Shown here one piece after another: positions 14,172-26,332 of a DNA stretch of 50,724 nucleotides. Below the pieces are notes generated by a model. It worked only from the letters and a program-made list of their open reading frames with translations, was not told the origin of the DNA and searched no databases. The position numbers were made by a program, and so were the translations under genes. Source of the stretch: Vitrella brassicaformis (lineage: Eukaryota > Sar > Vitrellaceae); NCBI GenBank assembly GCA_001179505.1, contig CDMY01000221.1, positions 111,912 to 162,635 of the forward strand, written 5' to 3'. Every line of letters starts with the position of its first letter. The first letter of the stretch is position 1.

Positions 14172-14186
14172 ATTTGCGAGCTTGAA
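14172..14186 (+). promoter_or_regulatory. GCGAGC element, 15-bp form shared with 37738-37752
   Basis: ATTTGCGAGCTTGAA lies 35 bp upstream of the FCP1 ATG and about 68 bp from the phosphatase ATG. The same 15 bases occur in the PHD-MRG/amine-oxidase promoter at 37738-37752. Confidence 0.6.
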
Positions 14187-14221
14187 TGAGGAGATGACGA
14201 AACCAGATCCCGCCAGATCTG

Positions 14222-17200
14222 ATGGACGAGGATAACGACGTTGACAAGGAGTCGTGCCGTCACGACGTTGTGGTGTTTGGCATGTGTGCCGCCTGCGGGA
14301 GCCGTATGGCGCCCCTCTCGCCAAAGAAATCGGCCACATCAGCCAAGGAGATGGCCACACACAGCCAGGCCATGGCTGCCGAGCCGTCCGGCGCCTCCTC
14401 TGCTACGGGCGATGGGAAGGCTCACGTGGCTGCGGGGTTTGTGTCGTCCAAGAAGGCGCTCAAGGTCTCCAACCATGTGCGTGTGTAGGCGGGACAGAGG
14501 CCTGCAGGGAGCACACGCACCAAGCAAGAGCGAGAAAGACTGTGAGGAAGGAGGTCATACCAAGCGTTGATCGCTTGTGTGTGTCTGTCGTGGTTGTGTT
14601 CCGTCTGTTTGTCAGGTGGCATTGCGTCTTGAGCGAGAGCGCCTGTTCGAGCTGCTGACAGAGAAGCGCCTCTGCATGGTCAGCCAGGCAGCCACTCAGT
14701 CACTGTGACTCGGTTTGATGGCCTGTTCGTTCGTTGATGTGTGCAGGTGTTGGATCTGGACAACACGCTGGTGCACTGTGTGGGGTGCAGCATCCCCACA
14801 CCCGTCCTCACCTTCCCATCTAAGACGGCAAGGGACCGGCACCTACACAAGCTCAGACAACAGATGGCCTCAACCGCCACCCAGCCGACGGCCAGTGGGT
14901 CGGCGGAGGGGAGGGTGAGAGTGGGGAGTGTGGATGAGCGGCTTGAGGCCGTCATGGAGTCGGCCATACACATGATACGCACCGATGCCCCGCCGGGTAC
15001 GTTACGTACGCAGGGGAGGAAGCGCCGCGCCGTGTACGGGACGGGCTCATTTCCCTCATGGCTTTTCTCTTTCTGTGCGTCTCTCTGGTGTGTGCTGTGC
15101 AGGATATCCCGACTCCGCGGGCATTCCGTTGTATCTGAAGCTGCGTCCCGGTCTGCATCGGTTCCTGCAGGAGGCGTCCCTCCTGTTCGAGCTGTACCTC
15201 TTCACGCAGGGCACGGCAGACTACGCCGCTAAGGCAAGCCAACAGCAAGCCGCCAAACGAACCACACCACACCACACCACACCACAGTGTGTTCCATCAC
15301 GCGGACACATGCTGGCTGCAGGCGCTGGACATATTCGACCCGGATCGGCGTCTGTTTGGCCAGCGAGTCTTCACCAGGTGATTGATTGATGGACCTACAC
15401 CGACCCATGCGTCGGTCTGATCTGACCGACCCACATTGACTGACTGACAATGGGTTACCCTACCCGTATGTATGTGTATGTGTGGGTGTCAGGGACCACA
15501 CGAGTGCATTGGGTGGCAAGTCGATCGACCGCATCTTCCCTTACACCAAGAAGACGGTGGTGGTCGTCGACGACAGGGAGGACGTCTGGCCAAAGCGCAC
15601 TCCCATCATACGGGTGGGTTGGGTGGGTGGGTGTGGTGTGGTGTGGTGTGTTGTGGTGTGGTGTCCTGTCTGCATCTCCCTCTCTCTTATTGGTCAGGTG
15701 TTTCCGTATCTCGTGCTCATGCCGCTCATCAATGGAAGTAAGTACGTATGCATAAGTGACAGACACCTATCGATAGATCGACACACAGACAGACATGATC
15801 ACCTGGGTGACACATACATATATTCTCCACCCCATCCGTCAGACCGTACGTCGCTACCCGTGATCGCTCCCCCCTCACCGTCCCTCGCACCGCCCCCCAC
15901 CCCTACCGATGAGGCACCATCAGCCAAGCGCTCCCGTGGCCGCGACGACACCAATGGCGTCTCACAGCCAACAACACCACCACCACAACCAGCAGTTGCT
16001 GCCGTTCCCTCGACCCCGCCCCCAGGCGTCCCTCTCACCAATGGCGTGGTGGATGCGGCCAATGATCATCCACCCCCGGCCAAGAAAGCGCGACGTGAGG
16101 AGGAGGGGGGAGGTGGGGGTAGCGAGGCTGGCCCGGCTGCCGCTTCGGCTGGTGCCGCTGCTAGTGGTGGTGGTGATGATGTGTATGATGAGAGGGACGT
16201 ATGGCAGGGGCCTTCGCTTGAGGATGTGGACCACCAGCTGCCGGCGCTAATGCACATTCTCCGCACCGTCCACGACATCTTCTTCAGGCTGGTCAGCTCA
16301 GCCAGACGGCTGTGTGAGTGTCTGTCTATGTGGGCGTTGATGTGCGTCTGGCGTGGCGTGTCAGATCGAGCGTGGCGGAGGTTTTGCGTCTCTGCACGGC
16401 GAGTCGGCGGAGACCCTCGACATCGGTGCCATCCCAGACCTGGAGGAGATAGTCAAAGAGCAAAAGGCACTCACACTCAACGGTCCGTGGGCAACGGAGG
16501 GAACTTGATGGATGGATGGATGGACGGATGGGTTCATGCATAATTAATGTTGGGCTGTGTCTCATTGATTCGTTGTGTTGTTCAGGTGTGGTGATGACGA
16601 CCACGGGCATGACCAACGCCTCACAGCCGGTTTTCCAGACCACTGTGCTCGGAAGGTGAGACCGCACGGAGGCCCAATTTGGGGTTGTGGATGGATGGAG
16701 CCTCTGCATGTAGAGACCTGTCTATGCCTATGTATGTGTGTGTGGTGGTCAGGCTGGCCGACCAGGCGGGGGCACAAGTGGAGGTGGGCAACCAAGGGGA
16801 GCTAGCTGTGCATCCAGCATCTTATCTTGTGCTATCTATGTGAAAACAAAACTTCAGGATCACCTGTCGCCACGCACCACACACCTGGTGGCCGCTCGGA
16901 GAAGTAAGACCCGCTCACACACACACACACACACACAGGGATAGAGAGAGAGAGAGGGGGAGGTACGAAGGGTCCTATCCACACACACCGCTCTCCTTGT
17001 CTGTGTGGTCAGACACGAGGAAGTACTACGATTCTCAGCGGGAGAAATCGCACCACATCGTGAGTCTAGTCTCCATCCATCCAATCCATCCATCCCATTC
17101 GCACACGCCGTTTGTGTGAGAACCAACATCTCTTGTGTCTTTTTGTGCTGTCGGCTCACCCACTCACACAATCAGGTGCACGATTGGTGGCTCCAGCGGT

Positions 17201-17874
17201 GCCTCTACACATGGACGTACGCCAACAAACACACACACACACACACGCTCAGTACGGCATGCGCCCATTGCCGTGTTTCTGTCAGGCGTGTGTGCGAGCG
17301 GGCCTTCCCAGCCGACATCGGCCAGAAGTGCTTCAGCCAGCGCTACCCAGAACTGGCAAAGGCAGAGAAACAACAACAGCAGCAGCAGCATAGCAGCGCC
17401 CCCACCATCACCGTCACCATGCCCCCCACTGCCAGCAAGAAGCCAAGCGCCCCCGAGCCACCACAACCCCAGCCAGGAGTGAAGAAGGAGAAGGCAAAGG
17501 AGCCGAGCAAGACCCCCGGTCCGTCCAAGGGCACGGTCAAGGGTCGCAGCGACTTTGTGGTGCCGTCTGAGCTGACCCCCTACCTCAACGCATGGACTGT
17601 CGACCTGCCGGCGATGCCCTTGCCGTCCCTCGACATCGACGCGGCGTTCCCCAGGGCTGCGGGCGGGGAAGGGGAGCAGCAGCCCCAGGGGGGAGAGGGA
17701 GAGGGCGACATGCAGGACGAGAATGGCGAAAATGGAGACGATCTGGTAGGAGTGGGGAGAGGGGACGTACATTCGATGTCCGTACAGGGTGTGTGTGTGT
17801 GTGTGTGTGTGGCGTTGCTTGCGTCCACCCTCTGTCAGGTGGACATGTTGGAGGCCGAGCTATTCGAGGGATAG
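14222..17874 (+). CDS. FCP1: RNA polymerase II C-terminal-domain phosphatase FCP1
   Basis: Sixteen exons keep phase: 14222-14476, 14616-14678, 14747-14996, 15103-15233, 15322-15377, 15493-15613, 15698-15737, 15843-16291, 16365-16482, 16586-16655, 16753-16807, 16858-16903, 17013-17059, 17176-17216, 17286-17745 and 17839-17874, for about 745 aa. FCP1 dephosphorylates the Pol II CTD in the nucleus to recycle the polymerase. Visible features in order are an N-terminal CxH...CAACG region, catalytic DLDNT in MVLDLDNTLVH (residues 109-113), LKLRPGLHRFL, ELYLFTQG, the second acidic motif VVVVDDREDVW, and a BRCT domain (THLVAARR to VHDWWLQRCLYTW). A Lys/Pro-rich linker leads to the acidic tail ending DMLEAELFEG, typical of FCP1. 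The fourth intron has a GC donor (15234). Length is close to known FCP1 proteins. Confidence 0.94.
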
Positions 17875-18644
17875 ATCGATTGGTTGATAGGGAGGTCGCA
17901 GGCTAGTCTGAATTCGAAGACCGGGCGCGGCGCGGTGGTGTTGATGCGGCCGGCTGTAGGGATGGATGGATGGATCCACTCTCTGTAGACGGAAGGTCAG
18001 TCAGTCAGTCAGTCAATCACACACGAGACAGATCAGATCCACAGATCAGAGAAGCTGAGGACGGGACGATGGGGGCTGGGCTGACAGAAAGGCAGAAGGA
18101 CAGGCACACGTGCTCTCCATGCGCCTTTGTATGTATGGGCCTGCCTGGCCTGCACCGTTTTTGTGTGACTTGAATGAGAATGACTTAGTCACTGAGTGCG
18201 TGTCGATGGCTTGTGGGTGCGGTTCGGGGCGGTGGACGCACCGACCGACCTGTGTGTTGATTGACTGACTCATGTCATGGGGGCCTTTTGGTATGTAGGT
18301 CGTACACACAACACAACATGCGATGCGATGGATGCGTTATCTTTGCATGTCCGTGTATGTGTTGTGTTGTGCTTGGTGCTGTTCGTCGCGCGCACGATGG
18401 ACAGCGAGTCTTGTATACAGACAGCCCTGACGATTCGCCGTTGGAACAACGATTGATTCATGGTGGTGTCACAACAAAGGAAAGGACCATTGTCTGTCAG
18501 GGCATGGCCATGCAGTGAGGTGCCGCATGCATCGCGGACCCTGGATGCACACACGATCCGAAAAAGTACCACAGCCTCACTGCCTGCCTCGATTGGTGCA
18601 AACACAGCACCATAGCCTAGGTAGGCATCACGCAGGCATAGCGA
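17875..18644. other. Convergent intergenic region, no gene seen
   Basis: The 770 bp between the FCP1 stop and the MFAP1 stop contain short ATGG and CAGT repeats (17960-18015) and otherwise unstructured sequence. There is no conserved coding frame and no tRNA-like cloverleaf that I could recognise. Confidence 0.55.
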
Positions 18645-21403
18645 TCACCTTCTCCCAGCTGCACTGCTGCCGCTGGCAGCCGACTTGGCTCCCCCGCCTC
18701 CCCCCCGAGCAGCGGGTCTGTCAAGCGAGCCGGCGCCCTTCATGCCGGCCATCCGGTGCATGTCCTTGGCGCTCTGCTTGTCCTTCTGAGCCCACGCCGC
18801 CGTCCAGTCCGTCGTGTCGACGTCCGTGAGGTGCGTGTGCTTGGTGCGACCCGTGTGGCCCCATTGACCTAATGTGAAGTGCAGTGCACACACATCACGT
18901 CCGCACAATTACATGATAGAGCACATGGATGGATGGATGGATGGATGAGTGTGTGTGTGACGCCTGTCAGGACCTCTTCTCAGCTGCATGGGCTTGGGCA
19001 GCAGGTTCTTGTCGACAGTGTCGTCACTGCACACAGACGGACGGACGGACACAGACAGAACAAACAAACGGGGGTACACAACACACAGGGGCTTCCTTCT
19101 TTGTCTGTCTGTTGTGCTGTGTGTGTATGTTGTGCAGGCAGGTTGGCTTACGCGGTGGGCGCCTGGAAGTCCCTGAGGTAGAGCTCCTCTTCACCCTTCT
19201 GTGCCTTGTCCATGAAGAACGCACCCTATCAGACAGACACACAGACAGACAAGCCGGCATAGACAGAGAGGGAGGGAGGGTACGTGGCGTATGTGTGTGT
19301 GGTTGGTTGGTTGGTTACCCTACCTACCTTGTGGTAGTATTTCTGCATGAATGTGAATTTGTGTTTCTTCTCCTGTCGGGGTGCGAGTGCGTCGAGTCGC
19401 TTGTCGTCCTCCAGCCGCTCCTCCTCAGTCATGTTGCGCCGACGCTCCACCTCGGCCAACTGCACACGCATACAATACACCCAACACACACATGTAGTTA
19501 TTGTGGCGTGTGTTGTGTTGTCGGTGACGTCACTCACGCACCTCTTTGGCCCTCTCTTCGCGCTCCTCCTTGTCCCGTTTGATGCGTCGCAGCTCTCGTA
19601 TCCGCCACATCTCATACTGACACACAGAAAACAAACAGGCATGCACCGCACCCACACACCCGATAAGCACACACGGCGGTTGCCTGCGTATGTGTGTATA
19701 ATGTGTATTAGCCACCTCACCTCCTCCTGTTCGTTGTCCTCATCGTTGTCGTCGGGCATCTCCTGCAGGCAGGAAAACCAGACAGACCAAACCACAGCAG
19801 CGAGCGCACGTGCATTGGCATACACCTGGGATTTGTTTGGCTGGCTGCGCGTCTGTGGCGTCCGTCGTGTTGGTTGGTAGGCAGGTACCTACCTGGTCCG
19901 AGAGTTCGTGTTCAGCCTTGGCTGATGCGGCCATCTCCTCCTCACGACGAATCTGCAGCCACACAGGCAGGCAGGCAGCCATGAACCTTGAGGTGGTGGT
20001 GGATAGATAGATCGTGAGATGCGTCCCGTGTCAATGTGTGTGGAGTGCTGGACGGACGCACTGACGTACCGTTTCGACGAGCATGTGCTTGCTCTCCCTC
20101 TGCCTGTCCACAAGCTGCACACACCCACACACACCAAGCACCACGCACCAAAAGCCGGCCGGTGAGCAATCAATGCAGCAATGAAGGGTTCTTCTCCCTC
20201 CGTCATTTGCTGGCTCCCTACCTTTTGTCTGTGCTCCTCCTCTCGCGCGATCTCCTCAGCCTGCATCAACACACCAAACACAAGAACCGCCACAGACAGA
20301 CAGGCAGTCACATGACGCCAAACGCGCCAATGCCGGCGTAGGTACCTCAAGCAATTCTCTTTCTCTGACGGTTTCCCTTTTCTTCTTTGGGACGAAGACG
20401 GGTTTGTGTCTGGCGTTTAGCTGGCGCTCTGCCTCTGAGTCAGTCTCGTACTCGCTCTCCTCATCCTCCTCGTCATCGTCCTCAGCCTCCGCCGCCATCG
20501 CCTCCTCCTCCTCCTTGCGACGCTGACGGACGGACGGACGGATGCCATCCCACACAGACAGACAGACAGACAGGCATGGCGGTGGATGACATTTCTGCAC
20601 AGGTACCTGCAGAGCGGCCTGTCTGATCCGCTCGCGCCGCATCTCTATCTCCTTGTCCTCGTCAATGGCCTCCCTGTCCTCATCCGCCTTACCCTCAGCC
20701 CCCGAACTGATGACGACCGCCTCGGCCTGCCTCTCACGCCTGCTGCTGGCGGCGGGGGCCTTGTCGAGGCTGATGGGCTCGTCGGCGGTGCTGAGCACGG
20801 CCGCCTCGCGGATCTGACGGTGACGGGCGAGGCGGTCTTGGGCGCCCGACCCGCCCTCCTCACGCTCAGCTGCACCACACAGACACAGAGAGCCGAGGTA
20901 TCAGTATCAGAAAACGAGACATCGACAAATGGGTGTGTTGTGGTGCATGAAGGAGCAGGTGTGACCTTGTTTGGCGGCGAGGAGCCGCTGCAGTCTCCTG
21001 TCGGATGTGTCGGCGGGCTGGGGAGCAGCGGAGGGGACGTCGTCCTCATCCTCGTCGCCCTCGTCTTCGCCGCGACCCTCCGCCCACTTGGGCGCCTGAC
21101 TCACATACACACACACACCGCACCATGCACCAGAGGCTCCCTCCTTGCGTGTATGTGTGTGGGTCTCTCTGCCTATCCATGTGCAGGCGAGGCACCTTGC
21201 CGGGGAAGTATCTGGCGACTCCTTTGGATGGATCATACTTTGGCTTGGCTGCTGACAGCGGGTCAGCGCCGCGGAACAGAATGCTGTGGGGATCTGCCGC
21301 ACCTGTCAGATGACACAGACAATCAACACAGACAGACAACCATGTGCGCACAAAGTGAATCAACGACACACAGCGTGAGCGTGTTCCTCCTCGACATACT
21401 CAT
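18645..21403 (-). CDS. MFAP1: Microfibrillar-associated protein 1 homologue, spliceosomal protein
   Basis: Fourteen exons keep phase: 21403-21400, 21302-21196, 21095-20966, 20869-20607, 20522-20346, 20260-20222, 20114-20070, 19952-19893, 19762-19721, 19616-19542, 19459-19328, 19225-19152, 19026-18974 and 18868-18645, for about 474 aa (human about 440). MFAP1 is a nuclear component of the spliceosome B complex. Identity rests on the conserved C-terminal block HKFTFMQKYYHKGAFFMD, LYLRDFQAPTA, DKNLLPKPMQLRR and GRTKHTHLTDVDTTDW, in the family order. Before it lie long Glu/Arg/Lys-rich charged helices, again typical. The N-terminus has RYFPGKAPKWAEG, matching the family's YVSGKRPDY region. The first coding exon is only ATGA, joined through a GTATGT donor. 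The Gly/Ala tail is lineage-specific. Confidence 0.93.
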
Positions 21404-21464
21404 CGTGGATGCGTCGGTTTCCTCTTCCCTTTCCTTCTCCTCCCTCCCACGAGCTTCGCAATTT

Positions 21465-21473
21465 AAGCTCGCA
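21465..21473 (-). promoter_or_regulatory. GCGAGC element (minus orientation)
   Basis: AAGCTCGCA on the plus strand (TGCGAGCTT on the minus) lies 62 bp upstream of the MFAP1 ATG and 128 bp upstream of the SET-gene ATG, in the 197-bp divergent gap. GAGCTTCGCA just beside it (21451-21460) is a degenerate second copy. Confidence 0.55.
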
Positions 21474-21600
21474 GGGCGCGCGAGGACTCCGAGCGCAAAG
21501 AGGGCGACAGCCGAAGTGCCTGTAGAGTGAGCGTGTAGAAGCACTCGCGTGAGAGGCGGCGAGATCCATAGATACGACCGACGGCGGGACCCTCAGCGGC

Positions 21601-24600
21601 ATGGCCGCCTCGTCCGCGGCAAATGCAGCTGCCGCAGCCGCCACACCACATGGCATGCGGCCTGCCAAGCGCGAGGAGGCCTTGCGGACAGCCGCCTACG
21701 CCAAGCAGCAGGTGCTGAGCAGCGATGCTCAGGCCCTCAAGACCCGCCTACAGGAGCGGTACGGCAAAGACAAAGATTCGCCCTTCCTTTACTCTCCGAC
21801 GCTTGGCAAGGGAGCGGGTGGCGAGATCGACCCGCTGCGGCAGGCGGGGCTGTGGAAGAGTGTGCGGCATACGCTGTCCCAAGGGTCAGCAGCATATATC
21901 TAGACAGCCAGGACAGGCGTTATCGAGGTGGTTTGACTGTGGTGTTGTGTGTGTGTGTTGCAATGCATGCATTTGCTGTCAGGTGTGGTGCATGCTGGTG
22001 TGGAGGCGGTCGAGGTGTGTGATCACTTCCACCCGGTGCGCCTGGCCACACCGGCAGACGACAAGTGCTTCAGCCTCCGGTTTAGGGGAGAGAAGCCAAT
22101 ACCAAATACACACCAGGTGAGGTGCGTGCAGGGCGGTCTGTGTGCGGCACATGGATGGATGGATGGATGGATGTGTGTGTGCAGGTGCATGTAGTGTTGG
22201 GTGAGTACGTGGGTCTGGTGCAGCGGTCTGCCGACCCTGAGGGCGAGTCGGCCGCACCCTGCAGCCACGTCTTCCAGCTGCGCTTCGACCCAAAAGCCTT
22301 CACACGCGACGACGACAACCACGCCGACACAGACAGCACACACAACATGACAAACGGTACACACAACACAACACACACACCAGCCCGCCTGCCTCTCTGT
22401 ACCTGTGAGTGGATGGCTGTGTCGGGCCATGTATGACCCATTGCTTGGCCAGGCTGTGGTGCTGTGGCAGCTGAGGAGCTGCCTGGGGACTGTGACTACG
22501 TGATAGACGCGACAATGCACCAGAATGAGATGACATGCGTCAACCACTATGCGGCGGTGGACGCAGTGGCGGGCCGAAACCTCAAAATCAACGCTCACTG
22601 GCACATGGTACGTATTCACTACTTGTGGGGTGGGTGGGTGGGTGGGGTGGGATGAGGAGTGAGTGCTGCCCAGATCGATGAGATGGATGCATGTGCTGTG
22701 CTGAGTGGTTGCGTGCAGGTGTACGAGGACGGGTGGCCGCATGTGATTCTCACGAGCATTCCCGGCATCGGCATCAAGGCGGGGGTGAGTCGCCACAGGC
22801 AGGCAGCAGCCCGACCTAGCACATCGTCGTTGACCCATCTGTGTGGGTGTGTGGTCGTCAGGATGAGATTGTGGCAGACTTCGGGTATCCCTGGTTTCGA
22901 AACGTGCGTGAGACGGCCATGAGAACACTCACGAGGGAGGTCATCCGCGCAAGGCTCGCCGCCAAAGGTAGGCAGCCACGGCACGATAGATATGGCATAC
23001 ATACACGAACGAACACGGGCACTTCATTCACCTGGTCTGTGCGTGCCGTGCAGGTGAGGAGATGCCTGCAGAGGGCAGCGAGCCGCAATATGGGTAAGTA
23101 AGCTGTACAGTCCATCCATCCATCCATCCATCCATGGTGTCGTACTCCCCGTCACTGATTCAGTTCCGTGGAGCCTTCCGAGCCCCTGTGCAGCATATGT
23201 CGCCAGGCCGACCCACCCGCACAACAACACGACCCGTCAGCAGGAGCCGCAGCAGATGGGTGTGAGGCGATTGTGTGTGACGGGTGTGACACGGCCTACC
23301 ATCTGCAGTGTGTGCGCATCAAGCAACACGATACGAAACGTGCGGACGCACAGACAGACAGACAGACAGACGGGAGAGATGGAGAAGAGCGTGTGTGTGT
23401 GTGTGTGTGTGGCGTCTTTGTGTGTCAGGGGTGCTTGAGTGGTTCTGCGCCAACTGTGAGGACCTGGCCAGGTACCTTGATCAATGGATGGATGGATGGA
23501 TGGATGCTGTCAGTACTGCCCACGGTTGGTTCATCCCTACTCTGCCGTGTCGTGCGCTTCAGGCGTGTGTCAGCCAGTGTGCAGGGGCGTGAGCCACCCA
23601 CCACCGACAGCCAACTAGCCAAGCGCCCCCTGCGGCTGCACAAGACCATCAAACAAGCACACAAAATCTCCAATGTGAGCCCACCAACACGCCCAACTCC
23701 CACACAACCATCACCTCCATCTCCCTGATTCCCACAGGCAGCGGCCAAGTGCCCCTCTGGCCCCTCACCACCCCGGCACCAGCAGCAGCAGCAGCAGCAG
23801 GAGGGCGGCGTCTCATGGTCTCCGGCCATTCATGAGTGCGAGGCCCTGAGCGAGCTGAAGGCATGCAAGGAGTGCTACGAGAAGGAAGCCAACGCGGGGC
23901 TCCCCGCCTTACACATCAGCTGCAGGTGCGCACGGACAACAGACAGACACAGGAAGGATGGAAAGAAAGGCACCCTACTAGAATTTGTGGATTGGCGTGT
24001 GGGTGCGTGTGTGTCAGGGTGCACAAGAAGCATTTCGGTGCCGATTACGACGCCCCCGATGGGTTCCACCAGCCACTCGAGGCCGCACGAGACACCATCG
24101 CATGCCGTAAGCCAACCACACACAGCTACCCCGGCCAACGGACACTCACCAGCCCCTCCCTCCTTATGTGTGAATGCAGTGGAGCAGGCCTTGCGTGACG
24201 CCGAGCTTCGTGTCCTCGAAATCTGCAGCAAGCGTGATGCCCTCGCTGCGCAGCACAAGGCCGTGCAGCAGGAGCTCGCCGCGGCCAAGCGGGAGTGCTT
24301 GCGGCTCGACCAGGAGAACCGTGTGTGGGAGCGGAAGCACGCCGAGCTCGAACAGCGGCTCGGCAAGGGGGCTACGAGACGGAGGAAGCCTGACAGAGAA
24401 GGTAAGTGAGCGGATGGCCGGCCATTTGCTCCTCTCTCACTCACTGCCTCCATGCCATGTGTGTATGTGTGTGTGTGTGTGTGTCGGTCAGGCGTGTCGT
24501 TGGTAGCCCCTGATGCCACCCACTGGGTCATCCGAGGGGCGGGTGTGTGGGTGCCGCTCACGGGCATCCGGCTGGAGAAGACAAAGATCTCTCGCCAGTT

Positions 24601-26332
24601 CACCGATGGCTGGTGGCAGGTACCCGCACATGACGCATTCATTACAGACACTTCCTTCAGACACACACGAAAAGGGCAGGGCACATACATGTGCTTCCTG
24701 CCTATGTGTTCCTTCCGAGGGTACGGTGATGGACTACGAGTACGGTTCGTGGCGCATTCAGTATGACGATGGGGACGAAGAAGTGGTCAGCAGGTCAGTG
24801 ACGCATGTGTTGACACAAACACCCCGTTACGTTACCCCCACACACGTCACGTCGATCGATGTGTCGTTTCTCTGCGAGCAGCGACGACCTGATGGACATC
24901 ATCGTCGACGGCACAAGAGACCTACACTCATGTACCGTACCCCCCACATGCACCCAGACCAACCCACCCACGCACATGGGCGGATGTCATTTCTGGCTGT
25001 GACTGCGTGTGTATTCCCCCCGATGGATCGATCAGTGTTTAGCAGGATGGTCATCCCCCGTGGCGTGTGGTCCAACGCCCGCTGGACACATGCCCTCTCG
25101 CTCCTACGGAATGACCTCCGCCAGGGCCAGGGCGAGACAGGGCCCGCTGACGAGGGGTCCGCCGGCAGCGTCGCCCCACCACCCAGCAACAGCAACCGCA
25201 GCAACGGCAGCAATCCCGGTGGGCGGGCTGCCGGCCGCAACCGGCGCAAAAAGCCTGACAATGACGTTGCTGCAGGAGGCAAGGACGGCAAGCCCAAAGG
25301 ACCAGCACAGCCGTCGGCAGCAAAGCCCTCCCGGCGCTCCCTCTCGCCCTCCGCCTCTCCATCTCCCCCTCCCGCCCCTGCTCCCGCCGTCAGCGAGATG
25401 ATCAATGGCCACTCCTCACCTTCTGCGGCCCACGGAGGAGGCACAACGAGTCAAGTGGACATGACCGAGGCGGCCCTCAGTGCGCTCAAGCAGCTGGGCG
25501 GCGACGCCCTCGTCGAGGGCTCCCTCCACTGGCTGCCGATTACCCAGTGCTTCCAGGCCAAGGCCAAGACAGAGGCGTCCGGCGACGGTGTGCGGCACTT
25601 CGCCCCCAGCGGCGTGGCTGACGTCGAGAGCACATGCAGCCGCGCCCTGGCCTGGCTGCGGGGAGACAACGGGACCACTGCCACAGCGGCTCCCGCACCC
25701 GCCCCGACACAGAAGATGGCCCGCGACAAAGAGGCCGCGAGGATGCCGGGCATGCCAGCCGAGGTCAAATGGAGTCGGAAGCAGCAGGCTTATCGTGTGC
25801 CTTACATCGACAACGACACGCAGGCCCCAAGGCTGCGGGCCTTCACGCTGCAGCGATACGGCACGGTGCAGGAGGCATTCGCCAAGGCGGAAGCCTTCCA
25901 TGCCAAACACATAGACCGCTATCGCGCATATGCCAGCCTAAGGGACAAGCCAGACGGCCAGGCTGTGGCGGCCAACGGGCAGCCGGCGGTCGACGGAGGC
26001 GAGAAGAACAAACAGGGCGGCGACGCTGTCATGAGTGAGACCTTCGATGCGATCATGTCGGGAGGTGATGGGGCACTTGCCGCCCAAAACGGCAACAACA
26101 AACGCAAGCGATCCGGTGTGTGAGAATACACACACAGGCAAACACACAAACATCGACGCATCAGCGCTGCCTGTGTGTGTCCTTCCCTTCCCCTCCCCTC
26201 ACAGAGCGGTTGTCTGCCTCGCCATCGCGCCAGGCGCCCTTGAAGAAGGCAGCCGGGCGCCCCCCCTCCCCCTCGCCGTCCGATCCCCTTCCACAGTCCC
26301 GCAAAGATGGTCAAAACAATGGCCGCCGCTGA
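21601..26332 (+). CDS. SET - PHD - Tudor-like - AP2 multidomain chromatin protein
   Basis: About 18 exons give roughly 1,090 aa. The SET domain (about 22185-22901) shows VLGEYVGL, DYVIDATMHQNEMTCVNHY and GDEIVADFGYPWF, the usual order of a lysine methyltransferase. A PHD finger follows (23170-23470): CSIC, CDGCDTAYHLQC and WFCANC. Then come a Gln-rich segment, a Cys/His cluster (ACKECYEK to ISCRVHKKHF) and a coiled coil (LEQALRDAEL to ELEQRLG). A Tudor-like module (24490-24900) has FTDGWWQGTVMDYEYGSWR and YDDGDEEVV. An AP2/ERF-type DNA-binding domain lies at about 25752-25930: VKWSRKQQAYRVPYID, FTLQRYGTVQEAFAKAEAF. Low-complexity Ser/Pro/Ala linkers separate them. The boundary after exon 1 (donor taken at 21860) and the donor before the AP2-containing exon are uncertain. 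In this model the stop is TGA 26330-26332. A 55-nt intron (26310-26364) would instead join it to the zinc fingers that follow. Probable function: sequence-directed histone methylation. Confidence 0.82.

Noticed and set aside
17875-18644. Possible small gene or tRNA between FCP1 and MFAP1
   Set aside because: No cloverleaf, splice-consistent frame or conserved motif was found. The open frames are short and of random composition.
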